DNA from: Chloroflexota bacterium
Lineage (GTDB): Bacteria > Chloroflexota > Anaerolineae > Anaerolineales > Villigracilaceae
DNA length: 64,000 bases
Direction of reading: 5' to 3'
NCBI GenBank assembly: GCA_016219545.1
Contig: JACRMH010000009.1
Span: 1-64,000, forward strand
Below the pieces are notes generated by a model, which was not told where the DNA came from, did not search any database, and was given only the letters and a program-made list of their open reading frames with translations. Made by a program: the position numbers and the translations under genes. Numbering within the stretch: position 1 is the first letter of the stretch; each line of letters opens with the position of its first letter. This document shows, in pieces, positions 43,587-53,861 of the stretch.

Positions 43587-44446
43587 TGTCTTCTCGCCCT
43601 TGCCCTAGACCGAATCACCGTTGCAATAACATTCATAGTTAATACAAAGACAAGTAATACCAGCGCCGTCCCATATTGGATCTGGATGGGCATCTCAGGC
43701 ACCTGGGTGGAGATAACGAACAAATGATAGGGCAAAGCCATGGTCGCGTCAAAAACTGAATGGGGAAGCCGCGGCAGGAAGAATGCTGCACCTGTGAATA
43801 AGATCGGAGCCGTCTCCCCTGCGGCACGTTCCAATCCCAAAATAACTCCGGTGAGAATACCGGGCAAGGCTTCCTTCAAAATAATGCGGCTGATCGTCTG
43901 CCAGCGGGTTGCGCCAAGGGAAATGCTCACCGTGCGGAAGGACTGCGGCACAGCCCGCAGCGCTTCTTCCGCTGTGCTGATGATGACAGGCAGGGTCATG
44001 ATCGAAAGCGTTAAAGATGCGGCGAGAATGGATGTGCCAAATTTCAGGAACAACACGAACAATCCCAGCCCAAACAATCCATACACGACTGAAGGAATGC
44101 CTGCCAGATTGATGATGGCAAGGCGAATGAGTCGGGTCACTTGGTTATCTTTGGCGTACTCAGAAAGGTAAATGGCAGCGGCAATTCCCAACGGGACGGA
44201 GAAGACTGCTGTGCCAAGTGTCAGATAAAGCGTGCCGATAATGGCAGGCAGGATTCCGCCAGCACGCATTCCGTCATGCGGAAAGCCCGAGAGAAATTCC
44301 AACGAAATGGCGGAACCGCCTTTTACAAGTATGAAGACGATCGTGCCAATGATCGGTATGATGGTAACGATCACCACCATTGTGATGGCGATGAATCCAA
44401 GCCGCTGGACGGTGTGACGGTTGCGGGAGAGGAATTTGGTCATCAT
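43580..44446 (-). CDS. pstA: Phosphate permease PstA (system 2)
   Basis: A 288-residue permease with six transmembrane helices; EAA loop VSISLGATRWQTISRIILKEALPGI. It overlaps pstC by 4 bp and pstB by 7 bp. Normal length. Confidence 0.92.
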   Translation of the reverse strand: MMTKFLSRNRHTVQRLGFIAITMVVIVTIIPIIGTIVFILVKGGSAISLEFLSGFPHDGMRAGGILPAIIGTLYLTLGTAVFSVPLGIAAAIYLSEYAKDNQVTRLIRLAIINLAGIPSVVYGLFGLGLFVLFLKFGTSILAASLTLSIMTLPVIISTAEEALRAVPQSFRTVSISLGATRWQTISRIILKEALPGILTGVILGLERAAGETAPILFTGAAFFLPRLPHSVFDATMALPYHLFVISTQVPEMPIQIQYGTALVLLVFVLTMNVIATVIRSRARARRQW

Positions 44447-45339
44447 GACAATATTCTCTCTGCGCGTTTCTTCGCTCGGAAGACAACAGATGATGCAATG
44501 ATGTTTACAACCAACGAGATGATGAACAACACCATTCCGATAAAGAACAGGACATGATAGTGCGTGCTACCGTTTGCCACCTCACCCATTTCTGCGGCGA
44601 TGGTGGCGGTCATCGTGCGGACGGGAGAGAAGAGACTGCCAAGCCCAGTTGCCAATACAGGCGCATTGCCTGTGACCATCATGACGGTCATGGTCTCGCC
44701 GATGGCACGTCCCACACCTAGCATGACGGCAGTCAGCACACCGGACTTTGCGGCGGGCAATGTTACACGCCAAATGGTCTGCCATTTGGTTGCACCCAAT
44801 GCCCATGCGCCTTCACGATATGCACGCGGAACTGAGTCCAGCGCATCCTCGGCCACGGACACGACAGTAGGCACGGCAATCCCTCCCAAAAGCAGGGAAC
44901 CTGTCAGGGCTGTCAGACCAGTTGGCAGATTAAGAAAGACGCGTAAAAATGGGGCGAGCACTAAAATCCCAAGAAATCCCAATACAACGGAGGGGAGTCC
45001 GCCAAGCAATTCCACCAATGGCTTTAAGATTTCACGCATCCAGCGTGGAGCGATCTCTGAGATGTAAACGGCTGTGCCGATCCCAAATGGGACGGCGATA
45101 AGCGCCGCGCCGAGAGTTACAACCAGTGAGCCGCTAATGAGCGGCAGAATTCCAACATGGCTCTCGAGGGGATACCAGCGAATGTTGAGCAGGGAACTTG
45201 CATCCACTTCACTGAGCGCGGGCAGTCCTTCGCGCAGGAGGAAGAAAAAGATAAGCCCAACAAATAAGATGGCCGAATACCCAGATGCCTGGATCAATCT
45301 GGTGATGATGAATTCACGCCATGATAAAGATTTTTCCAT
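44443..45339 (-). CDS. pstC: Phosphate permease PstC (system 2)
   Basis: A 298-residue permease with six transmembrane helices; EAA loop GAWALGATKWQTIWRVTLPAAKSGV. It follows pstS with a palindromic repeat between them. Confidence 0.92.
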   Translation of the reverse strand: MEKSLSWREFIITRLIQASGYSAILFVGLIFFFLLREGLPALSEVDASSLLNIRWYPLESHVGILPLISGSLVVTLGAALIAVPFGIGTAVYISEIAPRWMREILKPLVELLGGLPSVVLGFLGILVLAPFLRVFLNLPTGLTALTGSLLLGGIAVPTVVSVAEDALDSVPRAYREGAWALGATKWQTIWRVTLPAAKSGVLTAVMLGVGRAIGETMTVMMVTGNAPVLATGLGSLFSPVRTMTATIAAEMGEVANGSTHYHVLFFIGMVLFIISLVVNIIASSVVFRAKKRAERILS

Positions 45340-45349
45340 AGGTCTCCTG

Positions 45350-45380
45350 TGTAGGGGCGCAGCAATGCTGCGCCCCTACA
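45350..45380. repeat. GTAGGGGCG palindrome between pstS and pstC
   Basis: A perfect 31-bp palindrome 4 bp after the pstS stop; same family as 7702-7731. It may stabilise the pstS transcript end. Confidence 0.9.
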
Positions 45381-45384
45381 AGAA

Positions 45385-46260
45385 TTATTTTAATACAGGT
45401 ACAAAACCCAAATCTGCGACGATCTGCTGAGCTTCATCGGAAAGGATCCAATCGAGATATTCCTTGACGATGCCAGTCGGCTCGCCGTTGGTGTACATAT
45501 ACAAGTCACGCGCGATGGCATAGGATTTATCATTGACCGTTTCAATGGACGGCAGAACATACAGTTCGCCATCCTTTTGGGCAATGGCAATCATCTTCAG
45601 GTCTTTAGGTACATAACCGAGTCCGTCATAACCGATCGCATTCGGGTTATCGCGCACTTCTGAAATGATCCCTTCTGATGAGGGAAGTAATAATGTGTTC
45701 ATCGAGAAAAGCGTTTTATCTTCCTTGCTTCCCAATCGCAAAACGGTTTCTAAAAAATAAACGTGCGTGCCTGAATTCGTTTCGCGTGAAAGCCGCACAA
45801 TGGGACGGTCTTCCCCACCCACTTCCTTCCAGTTCGTAAATTTTCCGCTGTAAATATCCGAGATCTGTTGCAGCGTTAATTCACTGACCGGATTATTGGG
45901 GTTGACGATCACCGCAATCGCATCGCGGGCGATGATATGTTCAACGGGTTCGACTCCGTTTTTTTGAGCTTCTACGATCTCTTCATCTTTGATCTTGCGG
46001 GACGCATTGGCAATGTCCACTGTGCCATTGACCAGGGCCGCGATCCCCGTCCCTGACCCGCCGCCTGTTACTGATATGCGGACATCGGGGTGGTCGCCCT
46101 GATATTTCTCCGCCCAGGCCAGCGCCAGGTTGACGATGGTATCCGAGCCTTTATTCTCGATGTAATTCGCAGGGGAATTTGAATTGGATGAGTTGTTTGA
46201 GGTGCCACAAGAGGTGAGGAAGAAAGAGAAAAGAAGAAAGAGGATGGTGAGGTGTTTCAT
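45385..46260 (-). CDS. pstS: Phosphate-binding lipoprotein PstS (system 2)
   Basis: A 291-residue lipoprotein with lipobox LTSC and an Asn/Ser-rich linker. Ligand motifs are standard: GSDTIVNLA, GGGSGTGIAAL, ANASRKIK and SRETNSGTHVYF. It heads the minus-strand operon and is divergent from the lone pstB. Confidence 0.92.
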   Translation of the reverse strand: MKHLTILFLLFSFFLTSCGTSNNSSNSNSPANYIENKGSDTIVNLALAWAEKYQGDHPDVRISVTGGGSGTGIAALVNGTVDIANASRKIKDEEIVEAQKNGVEPVEHIIARDAIAVIVNPNNPVSELTLQQISDIYSGKFTNWKEVGGEDRPIVRLSRETNSGTHVYFLETVLRLGSKEDKTLFSMNTLLLPSSEGIISEVRDNPNAIGYDGLGYVPKDLKMIAIAQKDGELYVLPSIETVNDKSYAIARDLYMYTNGEPTGIVKEYLDWILSDEAQQIVADLGFVPVLK

Positions 46261-46365
46261 CGGGCAGAATTATAGTCGGAGGTAGACACGGAAACAAGTA
46301 AACAGGTAAAGTCATTTCATCCTTTATCCTTCTTAATTTATCCTTTCTTTTGATACAATCACCCC

Positions 46366-47124
46366 ATGACTACAGAACAACCCGCCTTTTCCGTCCAACA
46401 ACTTGATTTTTATTACGGCAAATCCAAAGCGCTTTCAGAGATCAACCTTGAGATTCTTCCGCAAAAAGTGACCGCCTTGATCGGGCCGTCGGGTTGCGGC
46501 AAGTCTACGTTTTTGCGATGCCTGAACCGCATGAACGATACCATCGCGGATACGCGTGTGGATGGAAAGATATTGCTGAATGGTGAAGATATTTATAGCG
46601 AGAAAATGGATGTGGTCAATCTTCGTCAACGCGTGGGCATGGTCTTTCAAAAACCGAATCCATTCCCTCAATCCATTTATGACAACGTGGCTTTCGGTCC
46701 GCGTGTGATGGGGATGGACGTCAACATGGATGAAGTGGTACAGCGCAGCCTGGAACGCGCCGCATTATGGGACGAAGTAAAAGACGACTTGAAAACCGAC
46801 GCCTTGGGATTGTCCCTCGGCCAACAGCAAAGATTATGCATCGCTCGTGTGGTGGCCGTCCAGCCTGAAGTGATCCTCATGGATGAATCCACCTCGGCGC
46901 TTGACCCCATCGCCACCCTGCGCGTGGAAGAATTGATCGCGGAATTAAAGAAGGATTACACCATCGTCATTGTGACTCACAATATGCAGCAAGCCGCCCG
47001 CGTATCCGACCACACCGGGTTGTTCTGGCTTGGAAAGTTAGTGGAGTTCTCCCCCACCAGTGAAATGTTCACCCATCCAAAAGAAGAATTGACAGAAGCT
47101 TATATTACGGGCAGGATGGGGTAG
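46366..47124 (+). CDS. pstB: Lone PstB ATPase
   Basis: A 252-residue PstB with Walker [25 protein letters not shown], signature LSLGQQQR and Walker [13 protein letters not shown], where the usual DEP is DES. It has no permeases on its strand; it may serve one of the flanking Pst systems. A single-gene transcript is suggested by the divergent upstream region and the terminator. Confidence 0.9.
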   Translation: MTTEQPAFSVQQLDFYYGKSKALSEINLEILPQKVTALIGPSGCGKSTFLRCLNRMNDTIADTRVDGKILLNGEDIYSEKMDVVNLRQRVGMVFQKPNPFPQSIYDNVAFGPRVMGMDVNMDEVVQRSLERAALWDEVKDDLKTDALGLSLGQQQRLCIARVVAVQPEVILMDESTSALDPIATLRVEELIAELKKDYTIVIVTHNMQQAARVSDHTGLFWLGKLVEFSPTSEMFTHPKEELTEAYITGRMG

Positions 47125-47172
47125 GTTAGGTAGTCGCATGGTTGGTTAGTCTCCTAGTTAGCTAGTCAAACA

Positions 47173-47209
47173 AAAAAGATGGACACAGAAAATCTGTGTC
47201 CATCTTTTT
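47173..47209. terminator. Bidirectional terminator between pstB and phoU
   Basis: A perfect 17-bp stem (47173-47189 with 47193-47209) with A and T runs on the outer ends. Confidence 0.92.
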
Positions 47210-47231
47210 ACTTCTCACCTATTACTCGTCA

Positions 47232-47912
47232 TTATTTTGTCTGAAACTCGTCATCCGTCCCTTTGATCTCAGACATCTCGCCTGTGGCAATGAAGATCGT
47301 CCGTTCACAGATGTTGGTCACACGGTCAGCGACACGCTCAAGGTTATGCGCCACCCAGAGAAGCCAGTTGGCGCGCTCGATGGTCTTGGGATCCTGGATA
47401 ATAAACAACATCAATTCACGGTAGACCTGATTATAGAGCCCATCCACTTCATCATCTTCAGCGGGGATGGCCTTTGCGGCTTCCACATCTTCTTTGACAA
47501 AAGCCGTCAATGAACGGTGGAGCATGTCCGCGCCGATCTGCGCCATGCGCGGGATGTCGATCAGCGGCTTGAGCAAAGTCTCTTCGCCCATGCGGACGTT
47601 GATGCTGGCAATGCCCTTGGCGTAATCACCCATGCGTTCCAACTCGGAGATGATCTCCATGGTGGACGCCAACAGGCGCAGGTCATGCGCCATCGGCTGC
47701 TGGGTGGCGATCAGGATCATCAACTGATTTTCGATGGCAAATCGTTTTTTATTGATCTCGATATCTTCGGTGATGATCTTTTCCGCGCCTTTGATATCGC
47801 GTTTCTTTAGAGTTTCCACCGACGTAATGATGGCATGTTCCACCATACTGCCTAATAGAAGCACTTCATCTTTTACATGTTGTATTTCGTGTTCAAATGT
47901 TTTTCGGATCAT
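47232..47912 (-). CDS. phoU: Phosphate signalling protein PhoU
   Basis: A 226-residue protein of two three-helix bundles. Metal-binding motifs have the family E/DxxxD pattern (ELERMGDYAKGI and NLERVADRVTNI). PhoU links Pst transport to the PhoR kinase and keeps the regulon off when phosphate is plentiful. The start was set at ATG 47912 after GAGGTC; the longer frame runs into the upstream gene. Confidence 0.93.
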   Translation of the reverse strand: MIRKTFEHEIQHVKDEVLLLGSMVEHAIITSVETLKKRDIKGAEKIITEDIEINKKRFAIENQLMILIATQQPMAHDLRLLASTMEIISELERMGDYAKGIASINVRMGEETLLKPLIDIPRMAQIGADMLHRSLTAFVKEDVEAAKAIPAEDDEVDGLYNQVYRELMLFIIQDPKTIERANWLLWVAHNLERVADRVTNICERTIFIATGEMSEIKGTDDEFQTK

Positions 47913-47943
47913 AAGACCTCTACTCGTTTTAGGTATTGTACTA

Positions 47944-48387
47944 TTAACGATACTCTTTCGGCGTAATGTTTTGTGAATCAAGCCAAAGGCGCAGGCGCTG
48001 CTCAATTTGGTCGCGCACGCGTCGGGTGGATTCGATGCGCTGCAGTTCATCAAATTTGGCGGGGTCATCAAAAGGCCAATGTTCATGCGTCCCCATGTTC
48101 AAAAATACAGCGGGACAATTTTCCTCGGCATCCGCGCAGACTGTGATGACATATCCGAAGTTGACCTTGCCCAGATATTCCATGACTGATTTCGACCACT
48201 GACTCGAAATGTCGATCCCGACTTCGCGCATCACCACTTCGACCTCGGGCAGGATCCTGCCCTTTGGCTCTGTGCCTGCGCTGAAAACTTCAAACTGCTC
48301 CCCCGCCAACGCACGCAGGAGTCCCTCCGCCATCTGGCTACGCGCCGAGTTGCCTGTGCAAAGAAAAAGTACTTTTGGTTTATTCAT
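47944..48387 (-). CDS. arsC: Arsenate reductase, low-molecular-weight phosphatase type
   Basis: A 147-residue enzyme with the P-loop CTGNSARS (Cys 10-Arg 16) and, at about 83-90, the second cysteine pair area VCADAEENC, then HEHWPFDDPA, as in thioredoxin-coupled ArsC. It would reduce arsenate to arsenite; arsenate enters by Pst transporters, which fits the context. No arsR, arsB or acr3 gene is nearby. Confidence 0.88.
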   Translation of the reverse strand: MNKPKVLFLCTGNSARSQMAEGLLRALAGEQFEVFSAGTEPKGRILPEVEVVMREVGIDISSQWSKSVMEYLGKVNFGYVITVCADAEENCPAVFLNMGTHEHWPFDDPAKFDELQRIESTRRVRDQIEQRLRLWLDSQNITPKEYR

Positions 48388-48408
48388 GGTGTTCTCGCTT
48401 TAATGTAG

Positions 48409-48454
48409 ACATGTAAACAAGTAGACAGGAAGACATGTGTACTTGTTTACATGT
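48409..48454. repeat. Inverted repeat between pstB and arsC
   Basis: Fifteen-base exact arms (48409-48423 with 48440-48454) based on ACATGTAAACAAGTA. It would form a hairpin after pstB (system 3). Confidence 0.8.
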
Positions 48455-48470
48455 CTTCCTATTTACCTTC

Positions 48471-49256
48471 CTATCCAAATCTTCCGGTCACATAATCTTC
48501 GGTGCGTTTGTCTTTGGGATTTGTGAATATCCTCTTTGTTTCGGAGAACTCGATCACCGTGCCGGAGCGTGAACCATCTTTTTCCAGCATCATCATGGCG
48601 GTGTAATCGGATACGCGTGCGGCCTGCTGCATGTTATGCGTGACGATGATGATGGTGTAGTTCTGCTTAAGTTCTTGCATCAGTTCTTCGATGCGGAGGG
48701 TGGAGATCGGATCAAGCGCGGAGGCCGGTTCGTCCATCAAAATGATCTCCGGTTGAATGGCGATGGTGCGCGCAATGCAGAGACGCTGCTGTTGTCCGCC
48801 GGATAGTTCATAGGCGCTCTTCTTAAGTTTATCCTTTACTTCATCCCAAAGCGCCGCACCACGCAATGACTGTTCGACGAGTTCATCCATGTTTCCTTTA
48901 AAACCGTTGATCTTCGCGCCCCAGGAAATATTTTCGTAAATGGATTTCGGGAACGGATTTGGCTTTTGAAAGACCATGCCGATCTTGCGCCTTACTTCCA
49001 CGGGATCAATATTTTTACTGTATAAGTTCTGTCCCTGCAAAAGGATCTCGCCTGTGACATAACTGCTGGGCACAAAATCGTTCATGCGGTTGAAGGCGCG
49101 CAAGAGCGTGGACTTGCCGCATCCGGACGGGCCAATGATGGCGGTCACCTTTTGTTTTTCGATCTTGATATTCACTTCACTGACTGCGGCAAAACTGCCA
49201 TAGAAAATGAAGAGGTTTTTTGTTTCAATTGCGATCTCTGGTTGGTTGTTTTGCAT
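48471..49256 (-). CDS. pstB: Phosphate ABC transporter ATPase PstB (system 3)
   Basis: A 261-residue ATPase: [27 protein letters not shown] and [12 protein letters not shown]. The start was set at ATG 49256, preceded by AAAGGAAG; the upstream frame begins inside a palindromic repeat. Confidence 0.93.
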   Translation of the reverse strand: MQNNQPEIAIETKNLFIFYGSFAAVSEVNIKIEKQKVTAIIGPSGCGKSTLLRAFNRMNDFVPSSYVTGEILLQGQNLYSKNIDPVEVRRKIGMVFQKPNPFPKSIYENISWGAKINGFKGNMDELVEQSLRGAALWDEVKDKLKKSAYELSGGQQQRLCIARTIAIQPEIILMDEPASALDPISTLRIEELMQELKQNYTIIIVTHNMQQAARVSDYTAMMMLEKDGSRSGTVIEFSETKRIFTNPKDKRTEDYVTGRFG

Positions 49257-49272
49257 GTTTACTTCCTTTACA

Positions 49273-49331
49273 GACGATAGACGGTAGACCGCAGACCATT
49301 TCCCATGGTCCACCGTCTGTGGTCTATCGTC
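49273..49331. repeat. Imperfect palindrome between pstA and pstB (system 3)
   Basis: GACGATAGAC (49273) pairs with GTCTATCGTC (to 49331); inner GCAGAC and GTCTGT also pair. Confidence 0.75.
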
Positions 49332-49336
49332 AAGAA

Positions 49337-50569
49337 CTAATACTTCCTTTGCACGCGGTTGCGTAATAACACTGCCGTGGCGTTCAATGTCAATAACAAA
49401 ATGAGCAGGACAATGATGGCGCTGGCCGCAATGGAATGGAATTCAGATTGCGCGCGGGTTGTCCATTGGTAGATCTGGATCGGCAGTGCGGTGAACTTTG
49501 AGAAGGGCCCGCTCGGGTCAACGCTGATGAAGGTGGAGGCTCCCACCACAATGAGAGGCGCAGTTTCCCCAATGGCACGCGAGACTGCCAGAATACTACC
49601 TGTCAGAATTCCGGGCAGGGCATTCGGCAAAACGTGATGCCAGACCGTCTGCCAGCGGGTCGCGCCGACGCCAAATGCGGCTTGACGAAGCGAATCCGGC
49701 ACCGCCTTGATGGCTTCCTGCGCGTTGATGATGATGAGCGGCAGGACGAGTGTGCCCATCGTCAGCCCGGCGGATAAGACGGTACGTCCATTGGAATCGG
49801 TGACGCCGAACATGCTTCCGCTTGTAAAGCCTTCAAAGGTCCGCACAAAGATCGCGAGACCGAGCATTCCATACACAATACTTGGCACACCTGCCAGGTT
49901 ATTGATGTTGGTTTGAATAATGCGGTTAATGAAATTTTTATCCGCATACTCTTGAAGGTAAATAGCCGCGCCTGTGCCAATGGGCAGAGCGAACAAAATG
50001 GCAATGCCCACCATCCATAACGAACCGAGGATAGCAGTACGTACCCCTGCGAATTCTGCTTTGGATGACATGGGTGTAGTCAGGAACACGGGTGTCAGCC
50101 AGGAGCGGAATTCAAGTATTGCCTTCGGGTATTTATCTGCAACCTCAGCTTTTATATCATTTGAGTGCAGGATCGAATCCGTCATGGACCAGGTTTGTTT
50201 GGTGTCAATTTGAAAAAGGCGCTCAAGCACCAGTGTAACCAACACTGACTTGGAACGCTCCCCCATCGGCTTATCATTATCCAGTTTTTTATATGCGCCG
50301 GAGGAGAGGTTGGTCTTGAGAAGTTCCAGTAATTCCTGTTTATTGAGTTGGTCTAATGGTTTGGCGGTGAATTCTGATGGAGCATGTTTGTATTCATAAG
50401 CCACATAGCCGAAGGCTCCGTCTACCACGTTGTAGAGCAGGGCGACGAGACTTAAGATGGCGATCACCAGGGCGGAGAAGAATAGTCCCTGCCAGAGGTT
50501 TGCAATGCGGTACCGTCCGTTTAGTGATACACGGAAGGAATCATCTTTGGGATAATGGCTGTGATTCAT
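49337..50569 (-). CDS. pstA: Phosphate permease PstA (system 3), extended
   Basis: A 410-residue permease, about 110 residues longer than usual. The extra sequence lies between the first and second transmembrane helices (residues about 48-165) and is hydrophilic and helical ([16 protein letters not shown]); it should face outside. The EAA loop [25 protein letters not shown] and the remaining helices are standard. It overlaps pstC by 4 bp. Confidence 0.9.
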   Translation of the reverse strand: MNHSHYPKDDSFRVSLNGRYRIANLWQGLFFSALVIAILSLVALLYNVVDGAFGYVAYEYKHAPSEFTAKPLDQLNKQELLELLKTNLSSGAYKKLDNDKPMGERSKSVLVTLVLERLFQIDTKQTWSMTDSILHSNDIKAEVADKYPKAILEFRSWLTPVFLTTPMSSKAEFAGVRTAILGSLWMVGIAILFALPIGTGAAIYLQEYADKNFINRIIQTNINNLAGVPSIVYGMLGLAIFVRTFEGFTSGSMFGVTDSNGRTVLSAGLTMGTLVLPLIIINAQEAIKAVPDSLRQAAFGVGATRWQTVWHHVLPNALPGILTGSILAVSRAIGETAPLIVVGASTFISVDPSGPFSKFTALPIQIYQWTTRAQSEFHSIAASAIIVLLILLLTLNATAVLLRNRVQRKY

Positions 50570-51471
50570 TCATACCTCTGACGAAACCTGTTGATGACTG
50601 CCTGACTGACGAGATTTAAGACCAACGTCACCAGAAACAACATCAAAGCAATGGCGAAGAGACTGGTGTAATCAATCGAGTTGTAGCTCAGGTCTCCGCC
50701 GCTGATGCGGGCGATGTGGCCTGTCATGGTCTCTGCGGCTTTGAATGGATTGAAGGTGAAGTTGGGTCCGGAACCGGCTGCGATGGCCACGATCATCGTC
50801 TCACCGACAGCGCGGGAAATGCCGATGATAAGAGCCGCACCGATGCCCGATAACGCGGCCGGCAAGACAACTTGAATGCTGGTCTCAAATTTCGTCGCAC
50901 CCATGGCGTATGCACCTTCACGCAGAGCACGCGGCACTGCGCTGAGTGCGTCTTCACTCATGGAGGAGATCAGCGGCAGGATCATGATGCCCATGACGAT
51001 GCCGGCTGATGCCATGTTGTACACACCCACACCTTCGCCGAAGATCTTTTGCAAAAGCGGTGTCATGAAGAGCAGGGCGAAGTATCCATACACAACTGTT
51101 GGGATCCCAGCGAGGATCTCGAGGATGGGCTTTAACGCTGACCGAGCTTTCGGGGAGGCATATTCACTTAGATACAGAGCCACTGCCAGTCCGAGGGGAA
51201 GCGAGACTACCATCGCGATCAGGCTTGTGATCAGAGTCGAGGTCACCAATGGCCAAATTCCGAAATGTCCAATTCCTGGCTGCCATGTGGTGGTGCCGAA
51301 AAACTTTGCGAAGGTTACATCTGGATTCCCAAAGAAGAGCCAGGCTTCCTTGCCCAATTCATAGACGATGGCAAGTGTGATGAAAATGGATAAAAACCCT
51401 GCCAGAAATAGCAGGGCTTGAATCAAACTTTCGCCGGGGCGGAATTTTTTAGATAGATCGAGTTGATTCAT
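50566..51471 (-). CDS. pstC: Phosphate permease PstC (system 3)
   Basis: A 301-residue permease with six transmembrane helices; EAA loop GAYAMGATKFETSIQVVLPAALSGI. The start is probably ATG 51471; the longer frame from 51492 begins in a palindrome and neither site has a strong ribosome binding site. Confidence 0.9.
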   Translation of the reverse strand: MNQLDLSKKFRPGESLIQALLFLAGFLSIFITLAIVYELGKEAWLFFGNPDVTFAKFFGTTTWQPGIGHFGIWPLVTSTLITSLIAMVVSLPLGLAVALYLSEYASPKARSALKPILEILAGIPTVVYGYFALLFMTPLLQKIFGEGVGVYNMASAGIVMGIMILPLISSMSEDALSAVPRALREGAYAMGATKFETSIQVVLPAALSGIGAALIIGISRAVGETMIVAIAAGSGPNFTFNPFKAAETMTGHIARISGGDLSYNSIDYTSLFAIALMLFLVTLVLNLVSQAVINRFRQRYE

Positions 51472-51482
51472 TTTAGATGCAA

Positions 51483-51511
51483 TGTAGGTCACGTCTGAGA
51501 CGTGACCTACA
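51483..51511. repeat. Palindrome between pstS and pstC (system 3)
   Basis: Exact 13-base arms TGTAGGTCACGTC and complement around TGA, 13 bp after the pstS stop. Confidence 0.85.
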
Positions 51512-51523
51512 AGTGATGATTGA

Positions 51524-52597
51524 TTACTGACCGACTGCGGCCTTCCAAGCGTCGAGAGATGCCTGAAGGTCAGCGGCGGGAGCGGGGAAGTAACCTACAT
51601 CAGAGATGTTGTCGTTGACGTTGCTCAGGTAGAAATAGATGAAAGCGGCAACCTGTGGTTTCTCTTTGAGGATGGTGGCATCCGAGTACAGGAAGAGCGG
51701 GCGGGAGATGGGGTATGTGCCGTCATCCACGGTAACCTGTGAAGGTTCAACGCCTTCAACGGCAACAGCCTTCAAAGCGCCTGAGTTTTCGGAGAAGTAA
51801 GCGAAGCCGAAATAACCGATGGCGTACTTGGAGCCTTCAACACCCTGAACGAGTACATTGTCATCTTCAGAGAACTGAGCGCTAACGACACCGAGCAAGG
51901 CAGCCTTGCCAGCTTCAATATCGGGCTTGCCATCCGCATTGGGATAAAGAGGAGCGACAATCACTTCGTTGAAGTAATCGAAGGTACCGCTGTCCGCGCC
52001 GGGACCGTAGACCAGAATGGTTTCGGCGGGGAAAGCAGGATCAACTTCATTCCATTTGGTGACTTGAGCGGTGAAGATCTTGCCGAGCTGTTCCTTGGAA
52101 AGAGCCGTGACGAAATCATTTTCTGCGCTTACAACGACCGTGAGGGCATCCGTGCCAACGCGGAAGGCGATGGGTTCGCGAGCGGGAGTAAGAGCTTTGC
52201 AGAGTTCGACTTCGGCATCCTTGATCTTGCGGGAAGCATTCGCAACATCGGTCTCGCCGGTCTTGCAGAAGCGCTCGAAGCCAGCGCCGGAACCGATGCT
52301 GTCCACGGTGATATTTCCAGTGTAACCTTCCTGTTGGAAGAGCTCAGCCATGCGCTCGGAAAGCGGGAAGACGGTGGATGAACCCGCAGTGATAATGTCA
52401 CCGGTGACAGCGTCAGGGGCAAACATCGCCATCGGGTCTTCTGTCGGCGCGACAGTGGGTTCAACAACAACGGGGACTTCGGTGGCTGTGGGTTCCACAA
52501 CAGCCTGGGTCGGGGTGGCGGTAGGTGCGCCACATGCGGCGAGCAACAGGCTCATAACCGCGGCAACAAAAATAATTGAACGAACAGTTTTGGACAT
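51524..52597 (-). CDS. pstS: Phosphate-binding lipoprotein PstS (system 3)
   Basis: A 357-residue lipoprotein with lipobox LAAC and a Pro/Thr/Val-rich linker (about 24-55). Phosphate motifs are standard: GSSTVFPLS, IGSGAGFERF, ANASRKIK and ADSGTFDYF. First gene of pstSCAB; a PhoP-like box lies about 70 bp upstream. Confidence 0.94.
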   Translation of the reverse strand: MSKTVRSIIFVAAVMSLLLAACGAPTATPTQAVVEPTATEVPVVVEPTVAPTEDPMAMFAPDAVTGDIITAGSSTVFPLSERMAELFQQEGYTGNITVDSIGSGAGFERFCKTGETDVANASRKIKDAEVELCKALTPAREPIAFRVGTDALTVVVSAENDFVTALSKEQLGKIFTAQVTKWNEVDPAFPAETILVYGPGADSGTFDYFNEVIVAPLYPNADGKPDIEAGKAALLGVVSAQFSEDDNVLVQGVEGSKYAIGYFGFAYFSENSGALKAVAVEGVEPSQVTVDDGTYPISRPLFLYSDATILKEKPQVAAFIYFYLSNVNDNISDVGYFPAPAADLQASLDAWKAAVGQ

Positions 52598-52667
52598 TTC
52601 TTTTCTCCTTTTGTTTTATATAACGATGAGATGATAAAGGTTTGCTCTTAATGACAATGGAAGAACA

Positions 52668-52684
52668 GGTTAACGTCTTGTTAA
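52668..52684 (-). promoter_or_regulatory. PhoP-like box upstream of pstS (system 3)
   Basis: On the minus strand TTAACA, 5 bp, TTAACC: the TTAACA direct-repeat form with 11-bp period known for Bacillus PhoP. Confidence 0.6.
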
Positions 52685-52689
52685 GGCCT

Positions 52690-52744
52690 GTACCGCGACA
52701 TTTATGTCGCTCGGCAATGCAGGGCGACATAAATGTCGCGGTAC
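52690..52744. repeat. Large palindrome, GCGACATT-ATGTCGC family
   Basis: Exact 21-base arms (52690-52710 with 52724-52744) with a 13-base loop; the arms themselves contain the palindromic core also seen at 5578-5603. Confidence 0.9.
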
Positions 52745-52777
52745 TAAAAAAACTGCCCGTCATTTCTGGCGGGCAGT
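52745..52777 (-). terminator. surE terminator
   Basis: Eight-base stem (52752-52759 with 52770-52777), then seven T residues on the minus strand. Confidence 0.88.
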
Positions 52778-52821
52778 GTCTCTATGGATAGAGACAGAAG
52801 GAGGAGAAGAATAAACGTTGA

Positions 52822-53646
52822 TCATTTTTCTGCTGCAACAGCAGAGTTTGTAAGCAACGACAATTCATAAGGTTGGGAATGCCAGTTCCAGGTATTCAGA
52901 TCAGAAATGGCACGGTATGCGGTCAAGTCAAGTTGGATGGGCGTGACCGAGACAAAGCCGGACTCTAAAGCGCCGACATCCGTCCCGGATTCTGGCACGC
53001 CCGTGGGTGCATCGCCGCCGATCCAATAATAGGGTCGTCCGCGCGGATCAGTCCGTTCATCAAGGCGGCTGTGATAAACGCGCAGTCCCTGGCGTGTGAT
53101 GCGAAAGCCATGAATTTCGTCCAATTTCAGAAATGGCACGTTGACATTCAACAACGTATCCATGGGCAGACCGTGGGCAATCACATTTCGGACGGCGATC
53201 CCAGCGGCGTAAGCAGCGGGTAGGAAATCAATCGGTCCGGCATGTCCTTCAGGCACTTCGAGGGAGACAGCAACACTTGGAATGCCCGCAATGACCGCTT
53301 CCATTGCGGCGGTGACGGTTCCTGAATAAGTGACATCATGCCCAAGGTTTGCACCGACATTGATGCCGGAGACGACCAGGTCAAATTTCTCTTTGAAATA
53401 TCCGAGCGTTGCAAGAGCAACACAATCCGAAGGCGCGCCGTCACTTGCAAAGGCCTGAGTCCCGTCTTCAAGATGGAACTCACGCAGGCGCAAGGCGCGG
53501 TCTAATGTTTTGACATGTCCGCTGCCAGACCAGTTGCGGTCCGGTGCGAGGATGGTGACCTTGCCAATATTCCGCATTTCCTGCACAAGGGCCAAAAGCC
53601 CGGGAGCCAGGACACCATCATCATTTGTTACTAAAATATTTTTCAT
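52822..53646 (-). CDS. surE: 5'/3'-nucleotidase SurE
   Basis: A 274-residue metal-dependent phosphatase acting on nucleoside monophosphates. Metal ligands Asp 9 and Asp 10 lie in TNDDG; WSGSGH, SGINVGANLG and YSGTVTAAMEA are typical. It is located between the PhoR/PhoB pair and pstS, in line with phosphate scavenging from nucleotides. Confidence 0.94.
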   Translation of the reverse strand: MKNILVTNDDGVLAPGLLALVQEMRNIGKVTILAPDRNWSGSGHVKTLDRALRLREFHLEDGTQAFASDGAPSDCVALATLGYFKEKFDLVVSGINVGANLGHDVTYSGTVTAAMEAVIAGIPSVAVSLEVPEGHAGPIDFLPAAYAAGIAVRNVIAHGLPMDTLLNVNVPFLKLDEIHGFRITRQGLRVYHSRLDERTDPRGRPYYWIGGDAPTGVPESGTDVGALESGFVSVTPIQLDLTAYRAISDLNTWNWHSQPYELSLLTNSAVAAEK

Positions 53647-53815
53647 TGTGTTAATTTTTTCCTTTTTATATCTTGTAGGTCAGGCTTCCAGCCTGACAGT
53701 ATTCGATCTCTTGAGTCCGTGATGCGGTATCTTATCTTTTCTTTTTTCGCCACAAATTACACGAATGTTCACGGATAGTTTTCTCCTTGTTTCAACCATA
53801 AGTCTAGCCCCCGGT

Positions 53816-53832
53816 TGTTAAGGACATGTGAA
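53816..53832 (-). promoter_or_regulatory. PhoP-like box between phoR and surE
   Basis: On the minus strand TTCACA, 5 bp, TTAACA; same spacing as the other two boxes. About 170 bp upstream of surE. Confidence 0.5.
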
Positions 53833-53861
53833 GATGAGTTTAAGAGATTGTACGGGTTCTG

